Of a stretch of 64,000 nt of DNA, positions 40,119 through 48,967 are shown piece by piece (the first letter of the stretch is position 1; each line of letters starts with the position of its first letter). Both the position numbers and the translations under genes were made by a program. The notes below the pieces were generated by a model that worked only from the letters and a program-made list of their open reading frames with translations, ran no database searches and had not been told where the DNA came from. Source of the DNA: Autumnicola tepida (lineage in GTDB: Bacteria; Bacteroidota; Bacteroidia; Flavobacteriales; Flavobacteriaceae); assembly GCF_031846485.1 (NCBI RefSeq), contig NZ_JAVRHQ010000001.1:1-64000 (forward strand), given 5' to 3'.

Positions 40119-41684
40119 ATGACTAATAGCGCCCATTTTTATTATGATGCACCTGTTTTTCATGGTCTTAAAAGACCGGAAAAAGGTACAATTGTAGGGT
40201 ATGCTGCCATAATTGATAAATTAGGACTTAATATTCCTATTCCTAAACCAGTGGCTTTAATCTGTAATCGGAATAAATCCTTTGTAAATGAGGACTGGCA
40301 GGTTTTCCCGCCGAGTTATTTGCCCGAAGATCATGAAAAACTTTCGGTAATTGAAGCTCTTTATAAGCACCTGGTATTTAGTTTAAAATATGAAGGTGTG
40401 AATTTATTAGTGTTTAGTGCACTTACCAGATACTTTTCACAAGAAGACCTTTATGAGCTAGTAAGTATTGAAGCTAGCGGACAGTATAGCCGGAGAATAT
40501 GGTTTTTATTGGAATGGATTATGGGAAAAGAGATTTCTAAAAAGAAAGCACTATCTAAGAAAAGTTATGTTCCCGCTGTAGATACTAATCTTCAGTTTGC
40601 TATAACAGGAAAGAAATCAAAACGTCATTTGGTAATTAATAACCTTCCAGGTACTCCCTATTTCTGCCCATTAATTCATAGAACTGCAAAAATTGAATTT
40701 TCTCAGTCCGATATAGAGCAGAAAAAAAATGAATACCTAAAGGGATTAGGCAAGGATATCATACAAAGAGCCTCGGCTTTTCTTCTTTTAAAAGATTCTA
40801 AAGCTTCTTTTTCTATTGAGGGAGAAAGTCCGCGCAGCAGACGTGCAGCTCGATGGGGAAAGGCGATAGGGCAGGCAGGCACAAAAGATCTTTCAGAAGA
40901 AGAACTTCTGAGATTACAGCAAGTAGTGATTGAAAACAGTAGATTTATAGAAATGGGCTTCAGGAAAAAGGGAGGTTTTGTTGGAGAGCATGATAGGGCA
41001 ACAGGGGAACCCATACCAGATCACATCTCTGCCAAACCTGAAGACCTGCCTGAACTAATAAAAGGTTTACTTGCTACAAATCAATTACTACTTGAGAATG
41101 ATTTTCCAGCAGTTATGGCCGCCGCAAAGATTGCATTTGGTTTTGTGTTTATTCATCCCTTCGTCGACGGGAATGGACGTATTCATAGATACATAATTCA
41201 TCACCTCCTGGCCAAAAAAAAATTTTCTCAGCAAGGGGTGGTATTTCCTGTTTCAGCCTCTATTCTTGATCATATTTATGACTATAGAAATGTCCTTGAA
41301 GATTATTCACACCCTCTTCTAAATCATATCGAATGGGAGCAAACACCTGATAATAACATCCGGGTGACCAATGATACTTTGGATTACTATCGCTTTTTTG
41401 ACATTACCAAGCAAACTGAATTTTTATATAATTGTGTAAATGACACTATAGATAATATAATTCCTCGGGAAATTAGATATCTCTCAGCTTATGATGCTTT
41501 TAAAAGATGGCTGGATGATGAATACGAAATGCCTGATAAGATCGTAGCCCTATTGGTAAGGTTTCTTGAACAGAATAATGGAAGGATATCTAAAAGAGCA
41601 CGAGAAAAGGAATTTTCCAAGTTAGAATCAGGAGAGATACTGGAAATAGAAGAGAAATTTATGGAATTGTTTAATGTGGATTAA
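40119..41684 (+). CDS. Fic family AMP-transferase, class II
   Basis: 521 residues from the ATG at 40119; a -7 box TACCTTTG at 40041-40048 precedes it. The Fic core motif HPFVDGNGR lies at residues 346-354, with the catalytic His and phosphate-binding loop intact. Upstream, residues 230-235 read SFSIEG, fitting the inhibitory motif (S/T)xxxE(G/N) in the N-terminal position that defines self-inhibited class II Fic proteins. A winged-helix-like C-terminus seems likely. The target is unknown. Such genes are frequent cargo of mobile elements, as regulators or toxin-like factors. No separate antitoxin is seen. Confidence 0.93.
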   Translation: MTNSAHFYYDAPVFHGLKRPEKGTIVGYAAIIDKLGLNIPIPKPVALICNRNKSFVNEDWQVFPPSYLPEDHEKLSVIEALYKHLVFSLKYEGVNLLVFSALTRYFSQEDLYELVSIEASGQYSRRIWFLLEWIMGKEISKKKALSKKSYVPAVDTNLQFAITGKKSKRHLVINNLPGTPYFCPLIHRTAKIEFSQSDIEQKKNEYLKGLGKDIIQRASAFLLLKDSKASFSIEGESPRSRRAARWGKAIGQAGTKDLSEEELLRLQQVVIENSRFIEMGFRKKGGFVGEHDRATGEPIPDHISAKPEDLPELIKGLLATNQLLLENDFPAVMAAAKIAFGFVFIHPFVDGNGRIHRYIIHHLLAKKKFSQQGVVFPVSASILDHIYDYRNVLEDYSHPLLNHIEWEQTPDNNIRVTNDTLDYYRFFDITKQTEFLYNCVNDTIDNIIPREIRYLSAYDAFKRWLDDEYEMPDKIVALLVRFLEQNNGRISKRAREKEFSKLESGEILEIEEKFMELFNVD

Positions 41685-41741
41685 TGTAGAGATAGAAAAT
41701 ATATAGCCCCCAAATCTACCATAACTTACCTGCGCGAGGTT

Positions 41742-41826
41742 CCTGTGCTGTTTTTATAGCGTATGGGAAGTTAAGCGTGCCTGCCTGCATCCGGCAGGGG
41801 CAGGCAGGAAATAAAAACAGCATAGG
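41742..41826. repeat. Nested inverted repeats after the Fic gene
   Basis: The outer arms CCTGTGCTGTTTTTAT (41742-41757) and ATAAAAACAGCATAGG (41811-41826) differ by one base. Inside, CCTGCCTGC (41780-41788) pairs exactly with GCAGGCAGG (41800-41808). The inner part resembles REP-like elements found in this phylum. The structure ends transcription from fic on one side and from the leftward mob operon on the other, or is an inserted element. Confidence 0.75.
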
Positions 41827-41921
41827 GCGCATTCTACTTATGTTTTTACTGTAAATATTTGCCTGTTTTCAGGGGTCCCGAGATGATTTACTGTAAAAAG
41901 TGGTCACTTTGCGACAAGGCC

Positions 41922-41937
41922 AATTGTCATGACAATT
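41922..41937. other. Palindrome AATTGTCATGACAATT at the 3' end of the mob operon
   Basis: Perfect 16-bp palindrome that ends 2 bp before the stop of the last mob gene. Its 12-bp core TTGTCATGACAA recurs at 43610-43621 at the other end of the same module, within a larger stem. Confidence 0.8.
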
Positions 41938-41938
41938 C

Positions 41939-42388
41939 CTAATTCTGATCTTCCAGCCACCGGCAATATTCTTCTTTTATTTCAGGATATGAGGCAAAAA
42001 AATCCTGTTGTAGCTGATCATCTGATTTTGTAATGACGCGGTAAACTTCAAAGCTTTCTTCCCGTTGTGCATTGGCAGAATAACTAAAGTATCCTATCAA
42101 TCCCAGGGCAGTTATTCCGAGTATTATAAAAAGAACAAGCAGGTAATCAGGAATAAGCCGGGCGTTTTTTAGTTTCTTATCAATGCTTCTCAGGATTTCA
42201 TCCCTTTCCTGGCTTTGCGCTTCCTGTTTTTTCAGAAATGCAGCCAGGTTATTTTGCAAAGCTTCCGTGCTGATGGGAATGCTTAGCTCAAATAATTGCC
42301 CGCAAAGCAGTTGAAGCTTCAGCACAGCTTTTTTAAAGTCCGCCATTTCATCGGCCATCAGTTCCATAATTTCATCTAGTTTTTTCAT
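41939..42388 (-). CDS. Small coiled-coil membrane protein of the mobilization module
   Basis: 149 residues. A helical, heptad-patterned N-terminal half (1-95) is followed by one membrane segment (about 103-125, LLVLFIILGITALGLIGYF) and a short acidic tail. It starts 11 bp after the relaxase gene and so belongs to the mob operon. I recall similar proteins beside relaxases in flavobacterial elements (possibly DUF6730) but cannot confirm this. It might hold the relaxosome at the membrane; that is conjecture. Confidence 0.75.
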   Translation of the reverse strand: MKKLDEIMELMADEMADFKKAVLKLQLLCGQLFELSIPISTEALQNNLAAFLKKQEAQSQERDEILRSIDKKLKNARLIPDYLLVLFIILGITALGLIGYFSYSANAQREESFEVYRVITKSDDQLQQDFFASYPEIKEEYCRWLEDQN

Positions 42389-42399
42389 CGCTTAAAATT

Positions 42400-43272
42400 T
42401 TAATATCCCATGCCTATGCCGGTATCTCTTACTACTTTTATAGCCCCTTTGACAATATCCTTGGCTATTTTAGTAGTTAAATTGGAGCTGAGTTGTACTG
42501 TTTTGTTTAGGAGCTGAAGGCTTTGCGGTACTTCTTTTAATAATGTAAAATTCCTGTTTTGGGAGATCTGCGCGATAAGCCTGTTGCCGCTCATGCCACG
42601 ATCTACCTCGCTTGCTTTTAGGTTCACTCCTTTATACTCTATCCGAAAGCCTTGCAGCTGGTTAGACTTATTGATCGTGGGAATAACATTTACCTTGTGC
42701 TCCTTCATCTTGTGGATATACTCATCTAGGGACTTTGGCTTTGATCCCATTACCTTATCATTGATGTTTTTGATCTCCTGCCGGATTCCTTTTAACTCCT
42801 GGAGCCTTTGGTTTTGTATTTCCTGCACCGTAGTTAATCCTAGTTTATGGGCCACATGATCTGCAGCTAACTGGCTTCGCTTTCCAATAAAGCTGTCTTT
42901 ATAGACTTCCCCGCTAAGGCTGATCCTATTGGCATAAATATGAATATGGGTATGTGCCTTATCGCGGTGGACAAACCCAATAGCCTGGTGGTTTTGCAGC
43001 TTCATCTGCTGCAAAAACTTTTTTGCCAATTCTCCCAGCTCTTTTGAAGTCATGTCCTTTCCATCTTCAATAGTGGGACTGACTACAAAACTTAAGGTGT
43101 TATTGGTGCAGCGCTGGTTTTGAGACTGGATGATCTTAAATTCTTCAGTGATTTCAGCTGGATTATCTCCTGCTAAATGTTCCTTTAGTACCACTTCGGC
43201 TTCTTTCTCCTGGTTCCAGCCATAGGCTAAAGAAGCGCCTGTCCTGGAAATAGCATGTCCTTTCCCGATCAT
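42400..43272 (-). CDS. Relaxase/mobilization nuclease, MOBP-like
   Basis: 290 residues. The protein would nick one strand at oriT and lead the DNA into a recipient cell. The histidine triad HRDKAHTHIHIYANRI (H102, H107, H109, H111) is the metal-binding motif III. Y17 in SLAYGWN is the candidate nicking tyrosine. The start codon overlaps the restored reading frame of mobC by ATGA. It is short, ending soon after the nuclease domain with no primase or helicase part. This is usual for mobilizable elements of Bacteroidota. Confidence 0.92.
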   Translation of the reverse strand: MIGKGHAISRTGASLAYGWNQEKEAEVVLKEHLAGDNPAEITEEFKIIQSQNQRCTNNTLSFVVSPTIEDGKDMTSKELGELAKKFLQQMKLQNHQAIGFVHRDKAHTHIHIYANRISLSGEVYKDSFIGKRSQLAADHVAHKLGLTTVQEIQNQRLQELKGIRQEIKNINDKVMGSKPKSLDEYIHKMKEHKVNVIPTINKSNQLQGFRIEYKGVNLKASEVDRGMSGNRLIAQISQNRNFTLLKEVPQSLQLLNKTVQLSSNLTTKIAKDIVKGAIKVVRDTGIGMGY

Positions 43273-43566
43273 TTTTTAAAGTTTTTAAGGTGGGTCATGA
43301 TCTCTTCCGTAAGCTGGTTAACAGCAGCAGCCAGTTTCGGGATCCCGTTTTTTAAACATGTTGCCGATGCGGGCAAAATTGTTTTTGTACTGTACCAGCA
43401 TCTGGTAAGCTTCCAGTTGCTCCGGACTGATGCGTTCTACAATATTCCGTTCAAAAGCCGTGGAGCGGAGATATTCGGAAAGGGAAATTCCTGCCCTGGC
43501 CGCTCTTCTTTGGAGCAGCTTCTTCTCGTAGATCGAGCAACGGATCTGGATGTATTCCCTTTTCAT
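43269..43566 (-). pseudogene. MobC-like relaxosome protein with a one-base frameshift
   Basis: From ATG 43566 the frame reads MKREYIQIRCSIYEKKLLQ and a ribbon-helix-helix-like ISLSEYLRSTAF, as in MobC accessory proteins. It then stops early at 43318 after KKRDPETGCCC. Removing one A from the A6 run (plus-strand T6 at 43348-43353) restores NMFKNGIPKLAAAVNQLTEE ... KNFKK with a stop at 43271-43269 that overlaps the relaxase ATG, the normal coupling. So this is a frameshifted gene, a sequencing error in a homopolymer, or a programmed shift. The truncated form keeps the DNA-binding part. Confidence 0.82.
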
Positions 43567-43598
43567 TTTTTCTTTTAAACCTTTGCAACCTCCGGGCG

Positions 43599-43638
43599 CA
43601 AAGCAAGATTTGTCATGACAATGACACATCTTGCTTTG
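43599..43638. other. Candidate oriT: stem with TTGTCATGACAA core upstream of mobC
   Basis: Outer arms CAAAGCAAGAT (43599-43609) and ATCTTGCTTTG (43628-43638) are perfectly complementary. Between them lies the palindrome TTGTCATGACAA (43610-43621), also found at 41924-41935. It lies 33 bp before the mobC start, the normal place of an oriT. The rest of the gap up to 43926 has no gene. Confidence 0.6.
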
Positions 43639-43926
43639 TTATTCCGGAAAGATGATTACCCGATTTTTAATTACTGTTTTATTCCTGCCTGTTTTTATAT
43701 TTTTTTAATCTGATCAAAGCTGAGGAGGTAAGCCGAAAAACTTTTTTGTTTATCAACTAGTTTAATTATTCACCTTAGGAATTTTAGAGAATTAATTTAC
43801 TGGCTGAATCTTTTTTGGCTTACTTCCAAATCCGCTTTTCGGACGAACCGCTTTTTCCTAAGACGAAGCTTTTGCGTAGTCGTGGAAAATGTGGTGAGGA
43901 CTTTTTGTTCATTGTATAGTTTTAAA

Positions 43927-44592
43927 TTATTCCCTCCAGCTCTTACCTTCCCACTTGATGATATTAAACATTTCCGGCAGTCGGTCCCCAATATGATTTC
44001 CATATCTTGCCGCTATAGCCGATGGGTTTTCATTAGTGGTCACAAAAGTTTTGCGTTTCCGCCGATGCCTTTCAAAAAGTACTTTGCCGATAAGCTCTTC
44101 CCGGTTATAGGCTTTTTCTTCTTTTCCCAGGTCGTCCAGGTACAATTTTCCGTGGAAGTAGTGCTCCAGTTTAAAATTACTGCCTGGATTATTTTGCGCC
44201 TCATAATACCTGGTGAGCATATGGATTGTAGAGATACTTGGAAACCAGAGCTGGGTGTTTTGGGTATGGGTAACAATTAGCCTTCCCACTTTATGGATCG
44301 CATCAAACAAGGTGGATTTGCCCACGCCGTAATCCCCGTACACCAACAGCCCTTTATCAAGACTTGGGGTATTTTTAATTATTCCGAAGGCATTAAAATC
44401 CGGCAGCTGTAAAAAATACCGGAAAATGCTATAGATGACGGGCTGGTATTCCGGTTTAATCTTAAAATCCGGTGACAGGCTGCAGAACAGCTTCCAGAAA
44501 TGCCGTTTACTGATCAGGGAATGATTATTTCTCAGAATTTCTGTTGACATGGTAACTTCTGTGGAATGAGTTTCCGAAGATGAACTAATCAT
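43927..44592 (-). CDS. DnaC/IstB-like ATPase
   Basis: 221 residues with a P-loop NTPase domain: Walker A GDYGVGKS at 86-93, Walker B KLYLDDLG with D153-D154, sensor-1-like TFVTTNEN, and a C-terminal arginine RLPEMFNII. This matches helicase loaders of the DnaC family more than transposition helpers, since no transposase is nearby. It overlaps by 8 bp the replication-like protein upstream. Together they may load the host helicase onto the excised element. A start at residue 15 (MSTEIL) is also possible. Confidence 0.82.
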   Translation of the reverse strand: MISSSSETHSTEVTMSTEILRNNHSLISKRHFWKLFCSLSPDFKIKPEYQPVIYSIFRYFLQLPDFNAFGIIKNTPSLDKGLLVYGDYGVGKSTLFDAIHKVGRLIVTHTQNTQLWFPSISTIHMLTRYYEAQNNPGSNFKLEHYFHGKLYLDDLGKEEKAYNREELIGKVLFERHRRKRKTFVTTNENPSAIAARYGNHIGDRLPEMFNIIKWEGKSWRE

Positions 44593-45379
44593 AGCTTTTT
44601 ATTTTTTGCCGGAGCCTGAGGTCCATATTTTCTGTTTTCACAGGTTTTTTTCCCTGTGCGATCAGTTGCCCTATTTTCTGCCGAAGCTTTTTGGTATCCA
44701 GGATAATCCCTTTCCAGAATTCATCGTTTCCATCAAGAAAATCATAAGCAAGCTGTAACTGGTTTTCTGAAACCCCATCTTTTTCCATCATTAGCCTTAT
44801 GGGTTTTACACCATCCTCAAAGCTTAGCATTTCCGTTCTTTTTAAAGGCGCGCCTTTGTTTTTTAGGTTTTTCAGAAACAGCTCCTGGAATTTTACCGCC
44901 CATTCATAGTATCCCAGTTCATTTTCAGGAATTTCAGATTTGTCAATTTTCAATAATGGCTTATTAAAAAAGGTTTTATGGTTTATTGGTTTATGGTTTA
45001 ATTGTTTATTTATACTCGCAATGCTCTGGACCTGCTTTGTACTGTGCAGAGACAATGCATTGTCCAGTGCTTTGGCTGGTGCTTCGGTATTTTTTACCAA
45101 AGCAATGACATTGGCAGTGTACTGGTTACTGCTTTTTTGGATCCATCTGATAAATCCCCAATCCACCAGGTCCTGTAATGCCCGGATATAGGTCCTGTAA
45201 TTTTTGATGCCCAGTGCTTCCATGGCAAGATCAGTAGGAAAGCCAAACTCAGCTTTCCATCCTAACCTGTTGCAGCGTTCTATGGCAAAGAAGTAGATGG
45301 CGCTATGTACCGGTTTTACTTGCCCGGGATGGAGAAAGCTGTAATCAAACCATAACCTGGAGAATTCGTAGCTGTTCAT
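44585..45379 (-). CDS. Replication-associated winged-helix protein (DnaD/phage-replication-like)
   Basis: 264 residues, no clear named family. The N-terminal 110 residues look like a winged helix (HSAIYFFAIERCNRLGW, LAMEALGIKNYRTYIRALQDL, then a GFIRWI strand). A Lys/Asn-rich linker follows and then a helical C-terminal domain (FKMEKDGVSENQLQLAYDFL-like) similar in layout to DnaD or phage replication organisers. The overlap with the DnaC-like gene supports a replication role. An alternative is a general DNA-binding accessory protein. Confidence 0.65.
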   Translation of the reverse strand: MNSYEFSRLWFDYSFLHPGQVKPVHSAIYFFAIERCNRLGWKAEFGFPTDLAMEALGIKNYRTYIRALQDLVDWGFIRWIQKSSNQYTANVIALVKNTEAPAKALDNALSLHSTKQVQSIASINKQLNHKPINHKTFFNKPLLKIDKSEIPENELGYYEWAVKFQELFLKNLKNKGAPLKRTEMLSFEDGVKPIRLMMEKDGVSENQLQLAYDFLDGNDEFWKGIILDTKKLRQKIGQLIAQGKKPVKTENMDLRLRQKIKSYD

Positions 45380-45383
45380 AACA

Positions 45384-45614
45384 CTAAGGTTTTGAATTTC
45401 TCAGCAGCCAGACATTGAGTTTTGTCCGCTCGAAATAGATCATCTTCCCACTGGGTTTGGAATGGGGTATTTTTTCTGCTGCTGTAAGTTTGTACATGTA
45501 GCTCATCGAGATCCCGGTGTAGAGGCAGGCTTCCTCTAAGGTGAGCACTTCTTTGTTCGCAGTAAGTAGTTTTTCGATGCGTAGCAAGCGATCTTCCAAA
45601 TGTAAATCTTCCAT
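45384..45614 (-). CDS. Excisionase-like helix-turn-helix protein
   Basis: 76 residues from the ATG at 45614, which gives MEDLHLEDRLLRIEKLL, a common beginning of such proteins; a longer frame reaches 45698. The MerR-like HTH reads TLEEACLYTGISMSYMYKL, then a wing with HSKPSGKMIYFERTKLNVWL. This is the HTH_17/excisionase pattern found in nearly all Bacteroidota integrative elements. It may direct the integrase to excise, or regulate the module. It stops 4 bp before the winged-helix gene. Confidence 0.85.
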   Translation of the reverse strand: MEDLHLEDRLLRIEKLLTANKEVLTLEEACLYTGISMSYMYKLTAAEKIPHSKPSGKMIYFERTKLNVWLLRNSKP

Positions 45615-45729
45615 GAGTTCTGTTTTTATGAAAGCCACCGAGAATTGTTGTCTTTCGGTTACAGAAACAAATGACCGACTAAAATCCCTGTCCGTCAATA
45701 TGGTAACAGGTAATCCAGTGGTAATTACC

Positions 45730-46455
45730 TTATAAATGCTGCTGAAAGATCCTGGAGATCTCCTTTAGGTAAGAAGCCTTGTTCATGCGCCAGTCAGAAA
45801 TGTTCTTGGAAGATAAATGCTGGCTGGCACCCTCTGAGTTTTGAAGAACGAAGTAGTATTTGACAAATTCCATCATCTGGTGATTCTCCAGGTTTTCAAA
45901 CCCGATTATCAGCTGGCTTAGGAATTCCAGTAATGTTTGACGGTTGACTTGTTTTGGCCTTTTAGGAGAAGCATCTTTCCATTCCAGCCGATCTTTTTCC
46001 GAAAGCGGCTTTAGCAGGATTAAGCATTGGAAACTTTTGTAATTTCCGCTGAAGTAATTTGTAGAAAAAGAATCAAAAATATGCTTCTTTTGAAGGGGAG
46101 TTAAGGGAATGGCCTTCAAGTTTAGTTGTTGGAATTTCCTACTTTCATGATTTTCGGAAGTAACCACTTCCATACCCTCGGGATTAATTCTCACCTTCTT
46201 ATTGGTAATGTGGAAGTAATATATGGTCGCACAAATTATTACGATCATGATATAGCTCACAATGTAACCGAGCTGTATCCATAGCGGAAAATGCAAAATC
46301 CATACATATAAAAGGAGCAATGTAGCAAAGGAAATAATGCAGGTTATAATCAGGTGAACGAACTGCGAATCGATTTCCTGGAGCATGAATTTAAAAAAGG
46401 CTGCCAATTTTGCCCTTAGCTGAAGTGTGAATATGGCCACCCGCTCAAAAAACAT
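45730..46455 (-). CDS. Hypothetical membrane protein of the island
   Basis: 241 residues. Two membrane segments (about 33-55 and 61-82) precede a cytosolic domain of about 150 residues without recognised motif (PLTPLQKKHIFDSFSTNYF ... LEFLSQLIIGFENL). A start at residue 24 (MLQEID) is possible. It ends 31-115 bp before the HTH gene, depending on the start chosen there, and is probably the head of the leftward core operon. I do not recognise the family. Proteins of this type often sit beside replication genes in flavobacterial integrative elements. Confidence 0.6.
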   Translation of the reverse strand: MFFERVAIFTLQLRAKLAAFFKFMLQEIDSQFVHLIITCIISFATLLLLYVWILHFPLWIQLGYIVSYIMIVIICATIYYFHITNKKVRINPEGMEVVTSENHESRKFQQLNLKAIPLTPLQKKHIFDSFSTNYFSGNYKSFQCLILLKPLSEKDRLEWKDASPKRPKQVNRQTLLEFLSQLIIGFENLENHQMMEFVKYYFVLQNSEGASQHLSSKNISDWRMNKASYLKEISRIFQQHL

Positions 46456-46589
46456 GCTATCTTATTTGATATTAGCTAACTAAAGATAGCGAAAAGAAAG
46501 GATAGGTTATTTAAATATGGGTCATGATATACTTTGCTCAAATGCAGAGCATGGATTTTCCTTTAAAATTTAGGCAATGGCTAAAAACA

Positions 46590-46624
46590 ATAATTCAGTA
46601 TGAATTATATCCATACTGAATTAT
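46590..46624 (-). terminator. Hairpin terminator after the sus-like operon
   Basis: Perfect 13-bp arms ATAATTCAGTATG (46590-46602) and CATACTGAATTAT (46612-46624) with a 9-nt loop; on the minus strand it is followed by TGTTTTT. It ends the GH97-side transcript before the island core genes. The rest of the 224-bp gap shows no gene. Confidence 0.75.
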
Positions 46625-46679
46625 CGGAACGTTTAAGCTGTAAGGCTGCTTTTAGTTAACGGCTGTATTTCTGGATGAT

Positions 46680-48842
46680 TTAAATTCTTTTCAAGCCTTT
46701 CTGTTCTTCTTTGCTTCCCTCTTTAACGCTGATAGCAACTCCGCCACCGGGAGCCAACTTTTGTTTGAGTCTGCTTTTTGAATCTACCACTACCTTTTTA
46801 ATACTATAGCTGTGCTGATTTGTGTTCCAACCTGCATCTTTTCCGTCAGCATAAATAGTGGCTATATACTTTTCGCCTTTCGGAAGGAAATCAAATGAAA
46901 TTTCAGCCGTACGGGCATTCTCGTCCGTTATCCCTCCAACATACCATTCCTTCTTATTTTTTGCTTTACGGGCAATGGTAACATAATCACCAGGTTCGGC
47001 TTCAAGGATGAAGCTCTGGTCCCAGTCTACTGCCACATCTTTAATAAACTGAAATGCATCAGGATACTTCTTATAGTTTTCAGGCAGATCGGCAGCCATC
47101 TGCAGTGGGCTATACATGGTTACATAATAAGCTAGCTGTTTGGCCAGAGTAGTATTTACATTATGATCATCATTTCCGTAGGCCGAAAGGTCCAGCTGAA
47201 AAATCCCAGGGGTGTAATCCATAGGACCACCCATTAGTCTGGTAAAAGGAAGAATGGTGGCATGCTCGGGAGCAAGTCCGGCCATGGCTTCAAACTCGGT
47301 TCCACGTGCCGATTCCTGTGCAATCCAGTTGGGATAGGTCCTGTGCAGCCCCGTTGGCCTAACCGCTTCGTGACTGTTCACCATAATTTCGTGGTCTGCA
47401 GCTTCTCTGGCTACATGAATATAATGGTTTACCATCCACTGCCCGTCATGATGTTCTCCCCTGGGAACAATTTGGCCAACATATCCCGTTTTTACAGCAT
47501 CATAGCCATATTTGTCCATAAATCGAAATGCGGTGTCTAGTCGGCGTTCATAATTGGTAGCCGAAGCGCCAGTCTCGTGGTGCATAATAATTTCTACTCC
47601 TTTGGAATGGGCATATTTATTAACTTCTTCTACATCATAATCGGGATAGGGGGTAACAAAATCGAAAACTTCTTCTTTCCAGTTACCAATCCAGTCTTCC
47701 CAGCCAATGTTCCATCCTTCTACCAAAACGGCATCAAAACCATTTTCAGCGGCAAAATCTATGTATTCCTTTACATGTTCGGTATTAGCGCCATGCCTGC
47801 CACTGGGGGTCAGATTTGTTGGATCTTCTTCAAGCTTAGTGTTTGTTTCTTTGGCATAGGCCCAGGTGCTTTTCCCCGTCACAAAATATTCCCACCATAC
47901 TCCCATGTATTTCATGGGATGAATCCAGGAAACGTCTTCATAATTGGTTGGATCATTAAGATTTAAGATCAGTCTTGAAGAAAGTATATCGCGGGCATCA
48001 TCGCTCACAACAATCGTCCTCCATGGAGAATGGGCGCCGGTTTGAATATAGCCCTTATTTCCCACTGCATCCGGAACAAGATGAGAAGTGAGAAGAAAAT
48101 CTTTGGCATTTACATCCAGTTGCATTGCCGGATAATTTTGCAGTGCGGCCTCATGAATGTTGATATAGAGTCCGTCATCAGATTTCATCATCGAAGGGGT
48201 TTGTACCGAAGGATTTTCAATTGGACTTTGCGCAGTAATTTCTATAGTAGCCTCTTCCTGAAGTCCTGGAATTTCTGAAATCTTAGAAGTGGTGTATGGA
48301 TATTCGTTAGTATCATAATCTCCCGGGATCCAGAAGATTTTATGGTTTCCAGAAAGCCTAAACTGCGTCTTTTCTTCTTCTATTACAAAATAGCTCAGGT
48401 TCTCTTGTCTGGGAAATTCGTACCGAAAGCCCAGGCCGTCATTGAAGAGCCTGAACCTTATCCTGATATTCCTGTAATATTCCGGCTGATATAGCGTTAC
48501 TAATAGTTCGTTATAGTGATTTCGGATAACTTTTTCTTCTCCCCAAACCGGGTTCCAGGAAGTATCTACCGTTTGCTTCTCAGTTTTTTCCACTTCAAAG
48601 CCTTCCACCATAGAAGGTATATTCTTTAATTCCAACCCCAGGAAGCTGGGTTTAATAACAGGGTTACCTTTAAAATTCAGCTGGTACTGCGGTTTTCCAT
48701 TAACAAGCTTAAATTTTAAATGTAAATCTCCGTCCGGAGAATTTATCTCCTGTGCAATTCCTAAGAGTGGGATGAGCATTAATAAGGTAAAAGCGAGCTT
48801 TTTTCTGCTAAAAATACCGTAGGGGGATCTAATAATTTTCAT
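46680..48842 (-). CDS. GH97 alpha-glucosidase, SusB-like
   Basis: 720 residues with a signal peptide (cleaved near residue 30), a beta-sandwich N-domain, a TIM barrel with MHHETG at 420-425, VNSHEAVRPTG and AQESARGTEFEAM, and a C-terminal beta domain. Relative spacing of E423, E492, E510 and E516 equals that of E439, E508, E526 and E532 in Bacteroides SusB, so the inverting glucosidase subgroup is likely. It should release glucose from alpha-glucans in the periplasm. A 172-bp gap with a stem-loop separates it from the GH13 gene. Confidence 0.94.
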   Translation of the reverse strand: MKIIRSPYGIFSRKKLAFTLLMLIPLLGIAQEINSPDGDLHLKFKLVNGKPQYQLNFKGNPVIKPSFLGLELKNIPSMVEGFEVEKTEKQTVDTSWNPVWGEEKVIRNHYNELLVTLYQPEYYRNIRIRFRLFNDGLGFRYEFPRQENLSYFVIEEEKTQFRLSGNHKIFWIPGDYDTNEYPYTTSKISEIPGLQEEATIEITAQSPIENPSVQTPSMMKSDDGLYINIHEAALQNYPAMQLDVNAKDFLLTSHLVPDAVGNKGYIQTGAHSPWRTIVVSDDARDILSSRLILNLNDPTNYEDVSWIHPMKYMGVWWEYFVTGKSTWAYAKETNTKLEEDPTNLTPSGRHGANTEHVKEYIDFAAENGFDAVLVEGWNIGWEDWIGNWKEEVFDFVTPYPDYDVEEVNKYAHSKGVEIIMHHETGASATNYERRLDTAFRFMDKYGYDAVKTGYVGQIVPRGEHHDGQWMVNHYIHVAREAADHEIMVNSHEAVRPTGLHRTYPNWIAQESARGTEFEAMAGLAPEHATILPFTRLMGGPMDYTPGIFQLDLSAYGNDDHNVNTTLAKQLAYYVTMYSPLQMAADLPENYKKYPDAFQFIKDVAVDWDQSFILEAEPGDYVTIARKAKNKKEWYVGGITDENARTAEISFDFLPKGEKYIATIYADGKDAGWNTNQHSYSIKKVVVDSKSRLKQKLAPGGGVAISVKEGSKEEQKGLKRI

Positions 48843-48967
48843 TAAAATATTTTGATTTTTCTTACTATCTATAAATGTTATTACTTAAGATTCTTCAATT
48901 TTTTCCTGTAAATACCTTGAACAATCCGGTAAAAAATTTTGATGAAAATTGGCAAATCTTGATTATA

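Noticed and set aside
43797..44003. Possible 68-residue minus-strand protein between the DnaC-like gene and mobC
   Set aside because: It overlaps the 3' end of the DnaC-like gene in another frame, is of low complexity with many Lys/Arg, and has no domain or coupling signal.
43927..44592. DnaC-like ATPase as an IstB transposition helper
   Set aside because: No IstA or other transposase gene, and no terminal inverted repeats of an insertion sequence, are found nearby; the overlap with a replication-like gene fits a helicase loader better.
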